Under the pieces are notes generated by a model. That model made no database searches. It had not been told where the DNA came from and saw nothing but the letters and a program-made list of their open reading frames with translations. Of a DNA stretch of 64,000 bases, positions 8,605 to 15,924 are shown one piece after another. Positions within the stretch are counted from its first letter, which is position 1; each line of letters opens with the position of its first letter. Position numbers and translations under genes: made by a program. This DNA comes from Thiocapsa marina 5811. Lineage in GTDB: Bacteria; Pseudomonadota; Gammaproteobacteria; Chromatiales; Chromatiaceae. The stretch spans positions 1 through 64,000 of the forward strand of contig NZ_AFWV01000008.1 in the NCBI RefSeq assembly GCF_000223985.1. The letters are read 5' to 3'.

Positions 8605-8931
8605 TCAACGATTCCGCAGGCAATAATCCCCGCTGCTCGACCAACCCGACGGACACCCGGCGCCGATCTTCGGCACCGCCGGTCGCGCCTGCGTGCCCGC
8701 CAGACAGTAGGCACCGCTCGTTGAATAGCCGCTCGGGCAGGATCCGCGTTTCTCCAGCGCCGCGCGGGCCTTTGCGCCGGGTTTGCAATAGGCACCGCTG
8801 GTGCTGTAACCGCTCGGACAATTGCCCGACTTGGCGATCGGCTGCACCGGCAACGCCGAATCCGCCGACGCGGCGAGCGAGATCAGCGCCGCACCGACGA
8901 GCGCGCACCTGAGGGTTGCGATGACGGACAT
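8605..8931 (-). CDS. exported triple-repeat cysteine protein (108 aa)
   Basis: AGGAG seven bases upstream of the ATG at 8931 fixes the start. The protein has a signal peptide (about residues 1-25) followed by three copies of a 25-30 residue unit built on CPSGYSTSGAYC; the third copy reads CPSGWSSSGDYC. Each unit has two cysteines spaced for one disulfide, so a secreted or periplasmic disulfide-rich repeat protein is likely. Gly, Ser and Tyr dominate. I do not recognise a named family. It is transcribed divergently from the Tat-signal FtsZ-like gene. Confidence 0.75.
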   Translation of the reverse strand: MSVIATLRCALVGAALISLAASADSALPVQPIAKSGNCPSGYSTSGAYCKPGAKARAALEKRGSCPSGYSTSGAYCLAGTQARPAVPKIGAGCPSGWSSSGDYCLRNR

Positions 8932-9059
8932 AGTTGCACTCCTGTTTTTGCCGTGTCGTAACGTCGGACGATGCCGCAGGGATGCGACATGACCTGTCGT
9001 AAAATCCCGGATCATGCCCGGCATCAAGCCCCTCAGATGCTCGTGAGGCCCGTCCCGCA

Positions 9060-10049
9060 ATGAAACGCAGAACCTTCATCCACGCGATGGGCGCCGCCGG
9101 CGCGCTCGGGCTGTCCGGCCAATGGACCCTTGCCGAGGCCGTCGACCGTGCGGCGAGCGTCCAACCGCTGACCCCGGTCTTCGACCGCCTGCCGAGCGTC
9201 CTGGCGGCGGCCCGAGCGCAACCGTCCCCCGGTTTCGCCACGTTGCTCCCCGACGGCACCGATCCAAGCCTCGCCGCGCGTGAGCTTCTCGAGGACTGGG
9301 ACACGCACCTTCACCCCTTGGTGATCGCACTCGGTCCCGCGGCGGAACGCATCCTGGATCGCCTTCCCGAGCGGATCGCGATCCCCGCGGATTGCGCTCT
9401 GTACCGCACCGGATCCACGCAAGGTCATCACGCGGCCGAAGCGCTGGCGCTGCGCCTGGACAGATGCGCCAGCGCCCTGCTGCTGATCGACCCCTCGGAT
9501 GATCGGGCGCGACGCGATGCCCCGATCTGGACCCGACACCTGGCCGCATCCGAGGTCTATCTGCGCGCTGCGGTCGTTCTCGACACGCCGGCCGACGGTC
9601 TCGACCCCGATTGGCGCGCATCCCTGGACGGCCCGGTCATCGAGGTGGGCAGGGCGTGCGGCGATCTGGATACGGCGGCGCTCATCGAGGCCATGCTGCC
9701 CGGTCTGCCCTTCTTTCAACCGGCGATGATCTGCTGCGACCCGGTCGATGTGAACACCATCCTCGCCTCGGGACCACGCGCCCGAACCACGGCGGTGCGC
9801 TGGACGCGACCCGACGAGCGCACCGCCGCCATCGCCGACGCCTGCGCAGACCTGGTGACGACACGCAGCCAAGGCGCGCTGGGCTGGCTCAACACCGACC
9901 TGCAGTTCACGATCGACGAATGGGATGTCCTGAACACCCTGCTGACCGAGCGGCTCCCTCCGAACGCCGATCTGCTGCTGATTCCCTTTCCGGACTCGAC
10001 GCGAGGCCACGGCGAGCGGGTGCTCAGCTTGACGGTGGTGGGGGATTAG
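9060..10049 (+). CDS. Tat-signal protein resembling a degenerate FtsZ/tubulin fold
   Basis: This 329-residue protein begins MKRRTFIHAMGAAGALGLSG, which looks like a twin-arginine signal. The rest follows the order of FtsZ segments: LVIALGPAAERIL at residues 87-99 sits where FtsZ has its first nucleotide loop; DAPIWTRHLA with AAVVLDTP (153-177) resembles the stretch after the tubulin signature; MICCDPVDVNTIL (223-235) resembles INVDFADVRTVM; and ALGWLNTDLQFTIDEWDVLN plus the closing LSLTVVGD resemble the FtsZ C-terminal domain. The GGGTGTG GTP-binding signature is absent, so GTPase activity is doubtful. This relationship is my own by-eye comparison. It is a single gene; a weak GAGG lies 12 bases upstream. 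Confidence 0.6.
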   Translation: MKRRTFIHAMGAAGALGLSGQWTLAEAVDRAASVQPLTPVFDRLPSVLAAARAQPSPGFATLLPDGTDPSLAARELLEDWDTHLHPLVIALGPAAERILDRLPERIAIPADCALYRTGSTQGHHAAEALALRLDRCASALLLIDPSDDRARRDAPIWTRHLAASEVYLRAAVVLDTPADGLDPDWRASLDGPVIEVGRACGDLDTAALIEAMLPGLPFFQPAMICCDPVDVNTILASGPRARTTAVRWTRPDERTAAIADACADLVTTRSQGALGWLNTDLQFTIDEWDVLNTLLTERLPPNADLLLIPFPDSTRGHGERVLSLTVVGD

Positions 10050-10113
10050 GTGGAGCCGTGACCGGCACGACATGCGCTGGTTGATGGCGTTCCTGACGGT
10101 TTTGGGCTCGGCC

Positions 10114-10998
10114 TCAGAGCCCCATGAGCTCCCGCAGCTCCACGCTCCCGAGCACCTGGCAGTAGATCATGTTGAGGATCTCCAGCTCGCGCCGGTGCAG
10201 CTCGTCGGTGCCCGCGGCACAGCCGTCCTCGACCACGATGACGTTGAAGCTCTCGTCGGCGAGGCTGCGCACCGTGGAGGAGACGCACTGATCGGTAAAG
10301 ATCCCGGTGAGCACGACGTTGCGGATGCCCAGGTTCGTGAGGATCAGGCGCAGGTTGGTCCCGGTCAGGGCGCTGTCGGTGGTCTTGGTCACCACGATCT
10401 CGCCGGGGAGCGGTGCCAGCTCCGGGACCAGTTGGCTCGCCGCGCTGTCCTTGGGCAGCAGCAGGGCGTTCCAGCCCGGCTTCTTCTGGCTGAGCGAGCG
10501 ATCCCGCCCGTCCTCAAGCAGACAGGCGATGCGCGCGTGGATGACGTCCATCCCCTTCGCGCGGAAGGCGTCCTGTAGCCCGCGCGTGGTCGGGATCACG
10601 ATCTCGCGCATGCGCCGGTGGAAGGGGAACCAGCGCGCCGCCTCCTGCGAATCGGACGGGATCTCCAGGTAGAGATTCTGCACGTCGATGCACAGCAGCG
10701 CCGTCTCGGCCGGGTCCAGCACCAGGTCCTCGGGCTCTGGGGCCTGCGCGTAGTAAAAGGAGCGGTAGGCGGTCTTCCAGCTCGTCGGGTTCTCCGGATG
10801 ACGGGGCGGGCGGGTGGAGAGCGCGGTCGAGCCGTCGGCGCCGATGATTCCCGTGCCTGTTGCCCCTGTCGAGATCGCGATATAGGGCCGGGCGGCGCCC
10901 CCGCGGGGCGTGTCGCGACGCTGCCGTTTGTGAACCCTCAGACCTTTTTGAGAAAACAGGTCTTGAGCACCAAGCCTTTCACCTTGTCCGCGTTGCAC
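10114..10998 (-). CDS. isochorismatase-family cysteine hydrolase
   Basis: It is an alpha/beta hydrolase of the isochorismatase-like/nicotinamidase superfamily. The catalytic triad is visible as Asp in LLCIDVQN, Lys in VVTKTTDSAL and Cys in FTDQCVSSTV. The length of the conserved part is normal for the superfamily; the substrate (amide, ureide or isochorismate) cannot be read from sequence. The start is problematic: no ATG, GTG or TTG occurs in frame between 10938 and the conserved core, and the only canonical start is a GTG at 10998 inside the phnA-like gene, with GAGGAAA six bases before it. Either the genes overlap by 61 bases or a rare ATC start near 10850 is used. Confidence 0.85.
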   Translation of the reverse strand: MQRGQGERLGAQDLFSQKGLRVHKRQRRDTPRGGAARPYIAISTGATGTGIIGADGSTALSTRPPRHPENPTSWKTAYRSFYYAQAPEPEDLVLDPAETALLCIDVQNLYLEIPSDSQEAARWFPFHRRMREIVIPTTRGLQDAFRAKGMDVIHARIACLLEDGRDRSLSQKKPGWNALLLPKDSAASQLVPELAPLPGEIVVTKTTDSALTGTNLRLILTNLGIRNVVLTGIFTDQCVSSTVRSLADESFNVIVVEDGCAAGTDELHRRELEILNMIYCQVLGSVELRELMGL

Positions 10999-11150
10999 TC
11001 GATTTCCTCTTCATCCGAGGTCAGGCGGATATTCTTGATCACCGTGCCTCGCTTCAGAGTCACGGAGGTGCCTTTCACCTTCAGATCTTTGATGACCTGA
11101 ACCGAATCGCCGGCGTTCAACGCCGTTCCGTTGCTGTCTTTGACGTTCAT
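10938..11150 (-). CDS. phnA: PhnA-like / alkylphosphonate utilisation operon protein (70 aa)
   Basis: This small beta-barrel protein matches the C-terminal KOW-like domain of the PhnA family: VKDSNGTALNAGDSVQVIKD, then GTSVTLKRGTVIKNIRLT and a final LVLKTCFLKKV. PhnA proteins were named from a phosphonate operon but have no proven role in it. The zinc-ribbon N-terminus found in full-length PhnA is missing; the short form is common. The ATG at 11150 follows AAGGA with seven-base spacing; the open frame continues upstream to 11228 but adds only an arginine-rich run. It lies just upstream of the isochorismatase-type gene on the same strand. Confidence 0.8.
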   Translation of the reverse strand: MNVKDSNGTALNAGDSVQVIKDLKVKGTSVTLKRGTVIKNIRLTSDEEEIECNADKVKGLVLKTCFLKKV

Positions 11151-11303
11151 TTCTCGATCCTTGGTCCTGATGTTGCGATGGGCTTGCGGGTGTGTTCTGG
11201 GCGGCGGCTCGCCGTCGCGCTCACGCAACCGGAGGACGCTGAACGTCGAGCGGCGCGGTCGTGCGATCCCGACGCGGATCCTCGGTCCTCGACCGGGTTC
11301 GGG

Positions 11304-11702
11304 TTAAACCAGGACCTGGCGTGTCTGCCCGAGAAAGCGATGGATCGCCTGCTCGGTGCGGCGATCGATCATGGCCTCGGGACGCTTGCCGCGTGGACAC
11401 GGCATGTGCGGCGTCGTCCCGAACAACCGGCAAATCAGCGGGCGCTCCGCATAGACACGGCAACCCTCGGGCCCGAGATGCGGGCAACTCCACGCGGCCA
11501 GCGCAGCCGCATGCTCCGCCTCGGTTCTGGTCGGGAGTCTGGCCATCTCTTCGCTCGAAGCGGTGACCGGACCGCAACAATCACGACATCCGGGCTCGCA
11601 TGCGAAGGTCGGGATCTTCCGCCGCAGCGCCTGGATCATCCGGTCGTTGCGGTCCACCGTCCATCGCCCTCCTCGCGCATCTGCCGTTCGACTCTCGGCC
11701 AT
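11304..11702 (-). CDS. YkgJ-family cysteine cluster protein
   Basis: This 132-residue protein has the conserved cysteine cluster of the YkgJ/UPF0153 family (PF03692), proposed to bind zinc or an Fe-S centre. The ligands are seen in CEPGCRDCCGPV (about residues 35-46) and CPHLGPEGCRVY with PLICRLFG (about 73-95). Function is unknown for most members; some relatives modify flagellin lysine. The first 30 residues are charged and variable. The ribbon-helix-helix gene lies 32 bases upstream on the same strand, so the two may be cotranscribed. Confidence 0.8.
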   Translation of the reverse strand: MAESRTADARGGRWTVDRNDRMIQALRRKIPTFACEPGCRDCCGPVTASSEEMARLPTRTEAEHAAALAAWSCPHLGPEGCRVYAERPLICRLFGTTPHMPCPRGKRPEAMIDRRTEQAIHRFLGQTRQVLV

Positions 11703-11734
11703 TCCGTCACCGACAGGTCAACCCCTCGAGCGGT

Positions 11735-11935
11735 TCACTTGCCTTCGGGCTTCGGCGCAGTCGTCTTCAGCGAATCGGGCAGGTCGCGCGAGCCGGCGTG
11801 CTCGACGATGTACTCGCGGATCAGCTTGCGGATCACCTGCGACGGCGTGAGGTCTTGCTCGGCGCAGATCTCCTCGAAGAGCTGCTTTTTGACCGGATCG
11901 ATCAGCACCGTGATTCTCGCGCTGCGGTTTTCCAT
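11735..11935 (-). CDS. ribbon-helix-helix DNA-binding protein (66 aa)
   Basis: The product begins MENRSARITVLIDPVKKQLF, a typical RHH beta strand followed by helix A, then DLTPSQVIRKLIREYI as helix B. The C-terminal 15 residues are polar. Such CopG/Arc-like proteins bind palindromes as dimers of dimers, often as autoregulators or antitoxins. A near-perfect palindrome lies 36 bases upstream of its ATG. No toxin gene is adjacent; the YkgJ gene follows on the same strand. The ATG at 11935 is chosen because the longer frame up to 12109 runs through that operator and has no family similarity. Confidence 0.75.
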   Translation of the reverse strand: MENRSARITVLIDPVKKQLFEEICAEQDLTPSQVIRKLIREYIVEHAGSRDLPDSLKTTAPKPEGK

Positions 11936-11970
11936 GGCACTCAACCGATGTGCATGATATTTGTTTTGAA

Positions 11971-11987
11971 TGTTAATGTGATTAACA
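11971..11987. promoter_or_regulatory. palindromic operator candidate TGTTAAT-GTG-ATTAACA
   Basis: This is a perfect 7-3-7 inverted repeat in an AT-rich pocket, 36 bases upstream of the ribbon-helix-helix ATG. An outer pair of near-inverted repeats (TGCATGAT at 11951 and ATCATTGCA at about 12003) encloses it. It is probably the autoregulatory site of that gene, and it also lies upstream of the divergent methyltransferase gene. Confidence 0.55.
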
Positions 11988-12141
11988 TACAAAAACCACT
12001 GGATCATTGCATGACGGGGGCCGGCGCCATTGTTGTCCGACGCGTTGCACCGGACCGCGTCGGGTGACGGAGCACCGACGGGACGCGTGCAGACATGCAC
12101 CGTGCGCATTCAGAACAAGTCATCCGAAGAGAGACGACGCC

Positions 12142-13041
12142 GTGCAGCAACCCGTACTTTTGGAGTTACCCGGTGGGGCAGTGGGCGAGTACGGCCGTCT
12201 GCGGGTTCTCGAGTCAATGACCTGCGACCCGGAGCGACTCTACGAGCGCATTTTGAGCGGACGCTACGGCAAGCCGTTCATCGTCGAAGACGGCCGGACC
12301 CGGCGTCTCTACCTCAGCCTGAGTTACGTGCAGAGCTCCATGCGCATCGCGGATCCATACGCGCTGGATTTCGCCTACACGCGTAAGATGATGGCCTTCC
12401 TGTTGTTCGTGCCCGAGCCCGAGCATGTCGTGATGGTCGGTCTCGGCGGTGGTTCGATGGCCAAATTCTGTCATCGCCATCTGCCGCACACCCGCCTGAC
12501 CGTGGTCGAGGTCAACGCCGACGTCATCGCCCTGAGCGCCGAGTTCGGGGTCCCCGAGGACGAGCGCCTCGTCATCGTGCGGGCCGATGCCGCCGACTAC
12601 CTTCCCGCCGACGAGCACGACACCGACGTCCTGCTGCTGGACGGCTTCGATGCGGACGGCATCTCGCCCGCCTTTCTCAGTCGTGATTTCTACGCAGCGG
12701 CCCGCGGCCGGCTCCGGTCCGGCGGCGTGCTGGTCGCCAATTTTTGCGGATCCCCCGAGGGATGGCATGCGCACTTCATGCTGCTCGACGAGGTCTTCGA
12801 GGGGCGAGTCCACCTCGGACGCGTCACCCACGACGACAACTACATCGCCTTCGCGTTCGCCGATGCCGAATTTCCGCTCGACTGGGCGAGGCTGGATGAA
12901 CTGGCAATCACGCTGAATCACCGATTTCCACTTGATTTTCGCTTCCTTGTCGAGCGCCTCCGCGACGGAGCCGATCTGCGTCGACAGCTCCGGAGGCAAG
13001 CGCACAGCGCCTTACAGCACAGAGAGCGGAGACGCGGTTGA
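12142..13041 (+). CDS. spermidine synthase-like methyltransferase-fold protein
   Basis: This 299-residue protein has the Rossmann fold of spermidine synthases and class I methyltransferases: VVMVGLGGGSMAKF (motif I), LTVVEVN with its acidic ribose-binding residue, RADAADYL and the strand DVLLLDGFDADG. It resembles SpeE-like polyamine aminopropyltransferases, but the catalytic acidic pair of true spermidine synthases is not evident, so the donor and acceptor are uncertain. The start is the GTG at 12142 (GAAGAGAGAC upstream); the frame is open further upstream but that part is unlike the family. It is divergent from the ribbon-helix-helix gene. Confidence 0.8.
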   Translation: MQQPVLLELPGGAVGEYGRLRVLESMTCDPERLYERILSGRYGKPFIVEDGRTRRLYLSLSYVQSSMRIADPYALDFAYTRKMMAFLLFVPEPEHVVMVGLGGGSMAKFCHRHLPHTRLTVVEVNADVIALSAEFGVPEDERLVIVRADAADYLPADEHDTDVLLLDGFDADGISPAFLSRDFYAAARGRLRSGGVLVANFCGSPEGWHAHFMLLDEVFEGRVHLGRVTHDDNYIAFAFADAEFPLDWARLDELAITLNHRFPLDFRFLVERLRDGADLRRQLRRQAHSALQHRERRRG

Positions 13042-13147
13042 AGGACGCTTGACGATGACCGGCGTCGTCGTCCCGAGGGTTTGGTCGAATGGGCGAACGA
13101 CTGGAACGCCAGGACACCCGCCTGCCCGGTGACGCTCAACCCCGGCA

Positions 13148-13542
13148 TCATGGCCGGCTGCGGCTCGGCACGCCCGGGCGCCGAAGGCGCCAGCCGACCC
13201 ACGCACGCAGGCCGATATAGAGCAAGACACCGGCCAAATTCGCGACCAGGTCGAGCCAGGAGAACTCGCGATAGGACAGTGGCCACTGCACCAACTCGAT
13301 GACGAGCCCATAGCCGAGCAGCAGCCCCCAGCGCGGCAACTCCCGGTCGCGACCCGGATAGCCACCGTCCGCCAGTGCAGCCATGACGCAAAAGGCCAGC
13401 AGGTGGTTGACCTTGTCCCACGAGAAGCCCGTGGGCTCGCGGCGAACGGCGCGAACGCAAGCCAGGCCACCACCAGGACGCTACCCCAGAGCGCCAGCCG
13501 AAAGCCTTGCCGAAACACGCCCTCCGGCATCAAGACCAACAT
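13148..13542 (-). pseudogene. VanZ-like membrane protein gene with a frameshift
   Basis: Two minus-strand frames together give one VanZ-family protein. The first (starting at 13542 or 13530) reads MPEGVFRQGFRLALW, then VLVVAWLAFAPFAASP. The second reads TGFSWDKVNHLLAF, then LLLGYGLVIELVQW and FSWLDLVANLAGVLLYIGL, the conserved VanZ helices. One missing base near 13430-13436 separates them. It is either a recent pseudogene or a sequencing error. Members are small integral membrane proteins; the family name comes from teicoplanin resistance, but most have no known role. Confidence 0.7.
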
Positions 13543-13574
13543 CAGGAGAGGTCCCCCGGGTGGCATTGCAAGTC

Positions 13575-13597
13575 CGCCCGGTCGCAACGACCGGGCG
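13575..13597. repeat. perfect 10-bp stem-loop
   Basis: CGCCCGGTCG and CGACCGGGCG flank a three-base CAA loop. It has no T-run, so it is not a classical terminator. It lies just upstream of the frameshifted VanZ-like gene, in a region that otherwise holds no gene up to the M48 remnant. Confidence 0.5.
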
Positions 13598-13880
13598 AGC
13601 CGATCGCCTGCAGTGCCGTCTCGCCATTGCCGCTGCGGGTGAAGCCGGCGCGCGGCTTCATTGAACAGGTTTCCGGAGGCTCTGCGAAGAGCGTATCGGA
13701 TTCGGGCATGAAGGCGCTCCGGATGGCGTGGCTCTCATGTCGATTCCAGGTCCGATGGTCCCCACTGTTGCCGACGGACGCAAGACCTTCAGACTCAGTC
13801 CGGCAGCCGGTCGACAGCCTTACGTGTTTACGAGCGATACGCGACTTTCCGGTCGACCGGCAGCGATCCGTGCATCGGGC

Positions 13881-14166
13881 GCCGCCGTCATCGCCCACGA
13901 GATCGCGCATGTGCTGGCGGATCACTCCAACGAACGCTTGACCCAGGAACTCGCGGTCCAGGGCGGGCTGATGCTGGTGGATCTGTTCGCCGAGGAGCCA
14001 AGCACGAGGTGCTGCGCGGGGCGCTGGGCATCGGGGCGAAGCGCGGTTTGCTGTGCCCTACAGCCGAACCCACGAGCGCGAGGCGGACCGCATCGGCTGC
14101 GATCCGATGGCGCGGGCCGGCTTTGATCCGCGCGCCGGCGTCGCGCTCTGGCGTGGCCGAGATGAC
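13881..14166 (+). pseudogene. broken partial copy of the M48 metalloprotease gene
   Basis: This stretch is nearly identical in DNA to 20359-20650, the core of the intact M48 lipoprotein gene. It starts at the HEIAHVLADHSNERL active-site region and runs past the glutamate helix SRTHEREADRIG. About 11 bases are lost after GAGGAGCC near 14000, shifting the frame, and the first third and the end of the gene are absent. It has no start codon or signal peptide of its own. The surrounding sequence (13598-13880 and 14167-14380) has no recognisable gene. Confidence 0.8.
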
Positions 14167-14380
14167 CATGGTCCTCGCCACCCCGGACGACGAGCTCGCC
14201 GGTTTGGTGTTCGAGGTCGCACGTGAGGGAGAGCGCGAGGTGTTCGAAGGTCGCTACCATCGGCGACGGGCTGACGCTGGCGCGCAAACGGTGAAATCCA
14301 CGTGAGGTTCAACGCGACGGCTCGATGCGGTCACGCCAGGACGGGTGGCCACAAACGCACGGCTTCGTTCGGGGCCGGCT

Positions 14381-14545
14381 CTAGCGGGAGACCCCGCAAT
14401 ACAGCCGCTCCACCCAGTCCCGGAACCAGGCGGGTCGCGCCAGAAGAATGTACGCGAGCAGCACCGACGCAAGCGGGACGGCGAAGGCCGCGGTATCGGC
14501 GACGACGATCAGCAGAGCCAGAACCAGGCGATGGGCGAGACGCAT
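14381..14545 (-). CDS. small membrane protein (54 aa)
   Basis: The ATG at 14545 has GAGG five bases upstream. The product begins MRLAHRLVLALLIVVADTAA and carries one long or two short hydrophobic helices (residues 5-35), then an amphipathic tail with several Trp and Arg residues. I recognise no family. It could be a stand-alone small inner-membrane protein. The open frame extends upstream to 14764 but that part is arginine/proline-rich and unlike protein. Confidence 0.5.
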   Translation of the reverse strand: MRLAHRLVLALLIVVADTAAFAVPLASVLLAYILLARPAWFRDWVERLYCGVSR

Positions 14546-14812
14546 GACGACCTCGGGGTTGGCAATGTTCGAAACGCGGGCGGGATCCGGGTTGCTCCTG
14601 CGCCGGTGGGTGATTCGATTGCCGGGCAGGCCGAAGGCGAGGTGGCCGGAAACAGCCTTCGGGCAGAAGGGATCGGGTCCGACGCTCGGCGTCCAACTCG
14701 GCACGGGCTCGCGGTACGGCCGACACGGCACGGTCGACCCGGTGTCCGATCGGGCAGTGCGCATCGACCGACGCCGTGCACGTCTCGCTCGCCGGCAGCC
14801 TCGCTCGTCCTG

Positions 14813-15349
14813 TCACACCTCGTTCGCGCACGACGACGGGCCAACCGCGCCGAATCCTTCGTGGAACACGACAGTTCCCTGCGGCAGCGTCCCGTCGAAG
14901 GACACGGCGAAGAAGACCTCCGGCGGGACGCCCTCGAGGACGAGCTGCGGGCAGTTCTCGAACCCGAACCTTCGGTAGTATTCCGGATGCCCCACCAGGC
15001 AGCAGCCGCGCGCCTGCATGCCCTCGAGCCGCGACAAGCCTTCGCGCACCAGGGCTTGGCCGATCCCGCGGCGCTGAACCTGCGGCAAGACCGACACCGG
15101 GCCGAGTCCGTACCAATCCCGCGTACCGTCCGACAAGACCACGGGCGAGAAGGCGATGTGGCCGACGACACGGCCATCGAGCACCGCGACGAGCGAGAGG
15201 GCGAGGGCCTCGGCGGCGCGGAGCGCGTCGATGATGACGTGTTCGGTCTGGTTGCTGATATCCAGGTCGCGAAACGCCGCGATCGTCACCTCGGCGATCT
15301 CTTCGATGTCGTTTTTCGTCTCGTTCCTGATCTCGATGTCCGGCGTCAT
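14813..15349 (-). CDS. GNAT-family N-acetyltransferase (YhbS-like)
   Basis: This 178-residue protein of the GCN5-related acetyltransferase fold transfers acetyl from acetyl-CoA to an amine. The substrate is unknown. The acetyl-CoA pyrophosphate loop is clear: VLPQVQRRGIGQALVREGL, preceded by VVGHIAFSPV and followed by LVGHPEYYRRFGFE, the stretch characteristic of the YhbS/COG3153 group. It appears to be a single gene with its own promoter in the 575-base gap upstream. Confidence 0.9.
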   Translation of the reverse strand: MTPDIEIRNETKNDIEEIAEVTIAAFRDLDISNQTEHVIIDALRAAEALALSLVAVLDGRVVGHIAFSPVVLSDGTRDWYGLGPVSVLPQVQRRGIGQALVREGLSRLEGMQARGCCLVGHPEYYRRFGFENCPQLVLEGVPPEVFFAVSFDGTLPQGTVVFHEGFGAVGPSSCANEV

Positions 15350-15924
15350 GATCGCGTTCTCCGCCGCTCGGAACCCACCGGACGTCGTCCTACGCCAGCG
15401 CCCGCGATCCCGCTTACGCGTTCGGTGGCGTCGCTTTGGTGGACCTGATCGGCGGGTGGAATGCCTAAGTCTCGCAGTATCCGGTCAGGGTCTCGGGTTG
15501 TCGATTCGGGATGGCATCCTTTGCGGCTTACGCCCTTCTGCACTCCCTTGAATGGGTAGATTGCCGGGGCGCGGACCGCCCGGCCGCAGGCACTCCCCAT
15601 TGCCGCAAGGTCGATCGGGGCCGGAACGGCTGAGCTGATCGCGGGAGCGATTCGTCGAGGGGAGGAGCCGTCTCCCGTCAACCGCAAAAGACTGACCGGT
15701 CCATCCTGGTTGCGGACAGCCCGACCTGGTATCGGGGTGACCGGATCCCATCCCAGAGCCGCCGCGTCGACGTTCGTAATTTGGAGCAACCTCAAGAGAG
15801 CGGATGCTGCTCTCGTCTTACAAGGGGCACGATCGCGCACACACGGCGACCTCTGTTGACTGCGTCAGCGACAAGAAATGCCCCGCTTCAAAGACTCACT
15901 CGACGGCGGCGACCGGCAGAACGA
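15350..15924. other. intergenic region, no convincing gene
   Basis: About 575 bases lie between the acetyltransferase start and the end of the TOTE-type gene. A minus-strand frame spans most of it but lacks a ribosome-binding site and any domain, so I leave it out. No terminator with a T-run was found. Confidence 0.4.

Noticed and set aside
9033-10073. Minus-strand open frame opposite the FtsZ-like gene
   Set aside because: It has no ribosome-binding site or domain, whereas the plus strand has a signal peptide and FtsZ-like segments.
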